DNA of 5,238 nt from Bacteroidota bacterium (GTDB lineage Bacteria; Bacteroidota; Bacteroidia; Chitinophagales; Chitinophagaceae). Position 1 is the stretch's first letter, and each line of letters opens with the position of its first letter. Below the pieces are notes generated by a model. That model made no database searches. It was not told where the DNA came from and was given only the letters and a program-made list of their open reading frames with translations. The DNA lies in contig JAEYRC010000356.1 of the NCBI GenBank assembly GCA_023409675.1, positions 1 to 5,238 on the forward strand. The letters are read 5' to 3'. Made by a program: the position numbers and the translations under genes. Shown here piece by piece: positions 4,518-5,238 of the stretch.

Positions 4518-5238
4518 GAACCAAGACTGGATACAGCGCGATCAGCGCGTTATATGGCATCCGTACTCACCGCAAAAGTATGCAGTACCGCCAATTCCCA
4601 TTCAAAAAGGGGATGGAGTGCATTTAGTTGATTTTAACGGTAAAAAATATATTGATGCGATCAGCAGCTGGTGGGTTACACTTCATGGTCATGCGCATCC
4701 TTTTATCAACAGCAGGATAAGCCAACAGGCTGCTCTGCTGGAACAGGTGATCTTTGCCGGATTCACCCATGAGCCGGCCATCAGCCTGGCCGAAGCATTA
4801 CTGAATCGTTTACCGTCAGAATTTTCTAAAATTTTCTATTCCGACAACGGCTCAACCGCTACGGAAGTAGCCCTCAAAATGGCGCTGCAGTTCTGGTCGA
4901 ATCAGGATATCCGGCACCGGAAAACCATATTGGCATTGCGTAATGCCTATCATGGTGATACGTTTGGCGCCATGAGCATGAGTGAACGCGGGGTTTTTAC
5001 CTATGCGTTCCAGGACAAACTCTTTGATGTACGCTTTATCGATCCACCCACGCCTTCACATCCCTACCCCAATGATATAGACTGGGATACAGTAGCCTGC
5101 CTGATCTATGAACCCCTGGTGCAGGGAGCCGGAGGTATGATCATGTACGAACCGGAAGGGCTGGAACTGCTGCTGCAACAATGCCGGCAAAAGGAAATTA
5201 TAACGATTGCGGATGAAGTGATGACCGGATTTTTCCGG
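4516..5238 (+). CDS. bioA: Adenosylmethionine-8-amino-7-oxononanoate aminotransferase BioA, N-terminal part (3' end outside window)
   Basis: BioA is a cytosolic PLP enzyme of fold-type I (class III aminotransferases). It converts 8-amino-7-oxononanoate to 7,8-diaminononanoate using S-adenosylmethionine as amino donor, in biotin synthesis. The 241 visible residues run from the ATG to the window edge without a stop. The start fits the family: DQRVIWHPY at 9-17 aligns with the BioA N-terminus. SSWW (W52-W53) is the BioA substrate-pocket signature. DNGSTATEVALKMALQFW (110-127) forms the PLP-phosphate site, RNAYHGDTFGAMSM (142-155) carries the ring-stacking Tyr (Y145), and D233 in the ADEVMTGF stretch should bind the PLP pyridine nitrogen. 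The catalytic lysine lies beyond the edge. Where class III enzymes usually read GFGR, this one reads GFFR. The poor spacing of GAGGG before the ATG fits leaderless expression. It is divergent from the sigma gene, 83 bp away, with no functional link apparent. Confidence 0.96.
   Translation, partial: MNQDWIQRDQRVIWHPYSPQKYAVPPIPIQKGDGVHLVDFNGKKYIDAISSWWVTLHGHAHPFINSRISQQAALLEQVIFAGFTHEPAISLAEALLNRLPSEFSKIFYSDNGSTATEVALKMALQFWSNQDIRHRKTILALRNAYHGDTFGAMSMSERGVFTYAFQDKLFDVRFIDPPTPSHPYPNDIDWDTVACLIYEPLVQGAGGMIMYEPEGLELLLQQCRQKEIITIADEVMTGFFR
4573..4608 (-). promoter_or_regulatory. Candidate promoter of the sigma-factor operon, inside bioA
   Basis: On the minus strand TTTTTG (4608-4603) is followed after 22 bases by TACTTTTG (4580-4573). 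This matches the Bacteroidota TTTG / TAnnTTTG promoter pair at about the expected spacing. Transcription would begin near 4565-4570 and give an untranslated leader of roughly 135 bases before the sigma ATG at 4432, antisense to the bioA start. It is the only TAnnTTTG match I found on this strand near the sigma gene. It lies in coding sequence, so a chance match is possible. Confidence 0.33.

Overview
The window is a single locus from a Bacteroidota genome, most likely of the Chitinophagales/Chitinophagaceae type. The lineage call is inference. It rests on moderate GC, A-rich translation starts with little Shine-Dalgarno sequence, TAnnTTTG-type promoter elements, a lipoprotein signal followed by a K-D pair, PorT-like outer-membrane barrels and an LVIVD-repeat protein. 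Six protein genes fill almost all of the sequence. No rRNA, tRNA, CRISPR array, insertion sequence or attachment site was seen.

Layout. (1) Bases 1-564, plus strand: the C-terminal part of queG (epoxyqueuosine reductase), cut by the left edge. (2) Bases 571-4432, minus strand: a compact four-gene cluster, read right to left. It comprises an ECF sigma factor (3860-4432); a protein with an anti-sigma-like N-terminus, one inner-membrane helix, a long disordered linker and a C-terminal beta-barrel (2425-3879); an outer-membrane lipoprotein with seven LVIVD-type propeller blades (1128-2390); and a small secreted beta-barrel protein (571-1128). (3) An 83-bp divergent intergenic region (4433-4515). 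(4) Bases 4516-5238, plus strand: the N-terminal half of bioA (biotin synthesis aminotransferase), cut by the right edge.

How the genes may work together. The sigma and anti-sigma genes overlap, the next gene starts 34 bp further on, and the last two overlap by one base (TAATG). This looks like one transcription unit. The second protein has the layout of the dual membrane-spanning anti-sigma factors described in Bacteroides thetaiotaomicron (Dma type): cytosolic sigma-binding end, inner-membrane helix, periplasm-spanning linker, outer-membrane barrel. The cluster therefore reads as an envelope-sensing regulator co-encoded with a probably surface-exposed propeller lipoprotein and a small barrel, which may be its sensing partners or its output. 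queG and bioA are ordinary housekeeping neighbours.

The most notable non-coding signals are a perfect 7-bp inverted repeat bracketing the putative bioA -7 element and overlapping its ATG, two long A-tracts at the sigma/anti-sigma junction, and a candidate sigma-operon promoter inside the bioA coding region.
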